This document shows, in pieces, positions 63,151 to 64,000 of a stretch of 64,000 nucleotides of DNA (positions are counted from its first letter, which is position 1; each line of letters begins with the position of its first letter). The stretch spans positions 33,203 to 97,202 of the forward strand of contig JARKUZ010000036.1 in assembly GCA_029851945.1 (NCBI GenBank), given 5' to 3'. The DNA comes from Terrisporobacter sp. GTDB lineage: Bacteria; Bacillota_A; Clostridia; Peptostreptococcales; Peptostreptococcaceae. A program made the translations under genes and the position numbers. Below the pieces are notes generated by a model. The model saw nothing but the letters and a program-made list of their open reading frames with translations, did not search any database and was not told the origin of the DNA.

Positions 63151-63432
63151 ATGGATAATATAAGAGAAACTAGATATAAAAGAGAAGATGGAACATATGA
63201 TATATCTTTAGAAGTTAAAGATTCTGCATACTTTAATGTATTTGATAATGCAGACACAACATCAGGTAAAGAATTTCTAAGAGATTATTTAAAAAGTAAT
63301 GCAGATGATGCTAGATATGAGGATATAGCTGTGAATCATAATAAGGGTAGACGTATAGTAAGCATAAAAGCTAAATTAGATTATGATGGCAATATGCACA
63401 CATCATATGATAACAGAAGAAAATTATATTAA
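63151..63432 (+). CDS. Hypothetical protein, 93 aa
   Basis: Not recognised. Acidic/basic mixed soluble protein, beginning MDNIRETRYKREDGTYD, with beta-like strands (YDISLEVKDSAYFNVF, RRIVSIKAKLDYDG). ACAGGAGG 8 bases before ATG 63151 fixes the start; the longer frame from 63040 runs through the preceding terminator. Sits between the PTS terminator and the rRNA operon. Confidence 0.7.
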   Translation: MDNIRETRYKREDGTYDISLEVKDSAYFNVFDNADTTSGKEFLRDYLKSNADDARYEDIAVNHNKGRRIVSIKAKLDYDGNMHTSYDNRRKLY

Positions 63433-63444
63433 ATAGAAAATAAT

Positions 63445-63511
63445 ATATATTGTACTAGTTAAAATTAATTATACAAATAAAGATAAGAAAAAATTAACTA
63501 GTACAATATAT
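63445..63511. repeat. Perfect 18-bp inverted repeat before rRNA operon
   Basis: ATATATTGTACTAGTTAA (63445-63462) and its exact complement (63494-63511) flank 31 AT-rich bases. It follows the 93-aa gene but lacks a clean T run, so terminator is only one option. Confidence 0.75.
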
Positions 63512-63591
63512 TTAAAACTAAGTGAAGATAAGTAATTTAGTGATATTAATATTAAATAATAAATATAAAAATAAAAAGTTTATAAAAAGTA

Positions 63592-63620
63592 TTGACGATA
63601 TAAATATAAGGTGATATAGT
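63592..63620 (+). promoter_or_regulatory. rRNA operon promoter
   Basis: TTGACG (63592-63597), 17 bases, TATAGT (63615-63620). Confidence 0.8.
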
Positions 63621-63629
63621 ATTACTTGT

Positions 63630-63835
63630 CCTTAAGAAAAGGGCAAAATGAAAATGAACTTTGAAAATTAAACAGTAGGTTAATTTATATAACTAATGAT
63701 TCTTTAAAGAATCAAATACAACCAAGCCAGATATTCAGATAATGATAGTCTGAGCAGGTAGTCAAATTTTGAGCAAACGATGTTGCTGAGTGAATACGAA
63801 GCAATATATTTGGCGAAATGAGCGAAAGCGAATTT
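63630..63835 (+). other. 16S rRNA leader
   Basis: About 200 transcribed bases before 16S. Contains GAACTTTGAAAATTAAACAG (63656-63675), a box often seen in clostridial rRNA leaders, the hairpin GATTCTTTAAAGAATC (63698-63713), and near the 16S edge GAGCGAAAGCGAATTTT, which echoes the 3' end of the dispersed repeats (GAGCGAAGCGAATTTT). Confidence 0.65.

Positions 63836-64000
<165 letters not shown>

Overview
The window comes from a very AT-rich, low-GC Gram-positive anaerobe of the Peptostreptococcaceae. The pointers are a class III (oxygen-sensitive) ribonucleotide reductase, a thermolysin-type protease carrying three cell-wall-binding-2 (CWB2) repeats, strong AGGAGG ribosome sites, many ATA/AGA codons, and the first 165 bases of a 16S rRNA gene at the right edge. 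From memory its V1 region resembles Paraclostridium (bifermentans group); this is inference and no search was run.

Layout. 1-4 kb: end of one MATE exporter, a complete MATE exporter, and a reductive-dehalogenase-like Fe-S/corrinoid protein. 4-7 kb: a selenium/sulfur trafficking cluster (DUF3343, TusA/YedF-like and YedE-like on the minus strand; a divergent cysteine desulfurase). 7-10.7 kb: a structured repeat, ogt and an AlkD-like gene for alkylation repair, then a ferredoxin-nitroreductase with a divergent LysR regulator. 10.7-12.7 kb: a lysine permease behind a lysine riboswitch. 12.8-16.4 kb: the cell-wall protease and two small unknown genes. 16.4-19.5 kb: nrdDG behind paired NrdR boxes. 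19.5-20.8 kb: a second repeat copy, a rod-shaped 6S-like RNA candidate, and a solitary rpsD. 20.8-24.4 kb: an HxlR regulator, a TcyP-like cystine transporter, and brnQ behind what looks like a leader-peptide attenuator. 24.6-27.7 kb: a DEAD-box helicase with a DbpA-type tail, long-form hpf, and a CPBP protease. 27.8-32.5 kb: a TPP riboswitch and thiS-thiF-thiG-thiH-tenI, then a MerR regulator. 33.3-37.3 kb: a Fur-box promoter and a YclNOPQ-type siderophore importer. 37.4-43.3 kb: an ABC exporter, a BceAB-type resistance transporter with a BceR-like operator but no adjacent two-component system, and an HTH/DUF2975 pair. 43.4-46.6 kb: an unknown HTH protein divergent from an MFS transporter, with a 19-bp palindrome between them. 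46.7-49 kb: a methyltransferase, a C_GCAxxG_C_C protein, and thioredoxin. 49.1-49.35 kb: a candidate small RNA with a C-rich loop. 49.5-54 kb: an unknown gene divergent from a large propeller-sensor histidine kinase, and a 58-codon gene. 54.3-60.3 kb: a glyoxalase-like protein, a degenerate PTS IIB-like protein, and a MarR regulator divergent from a heterodimeric ABC exporter. 60.5-63.4 kb: a mannose-family PTS (IIB-IIC-IID-IIA) of AgaB type and a small unknown gene. 63.4-64 kb: rRNA promoter, leader and 16S start.

The window is an ordinary chromosomal stretch, with no phage, transposase or CRISPR array seen. Its richest content is RNA-level control: two clear riboswitches, one apparent translation-coupled attenuator built from mutually exclusive helices, two unannotated RNA candidates with their own promoters and terminators, and a dispersed multi-hairpin repeat. 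Start codons were often moved inward from the longest reading frame because the ribosome site favours an internal start; those choices are stated in each entry.
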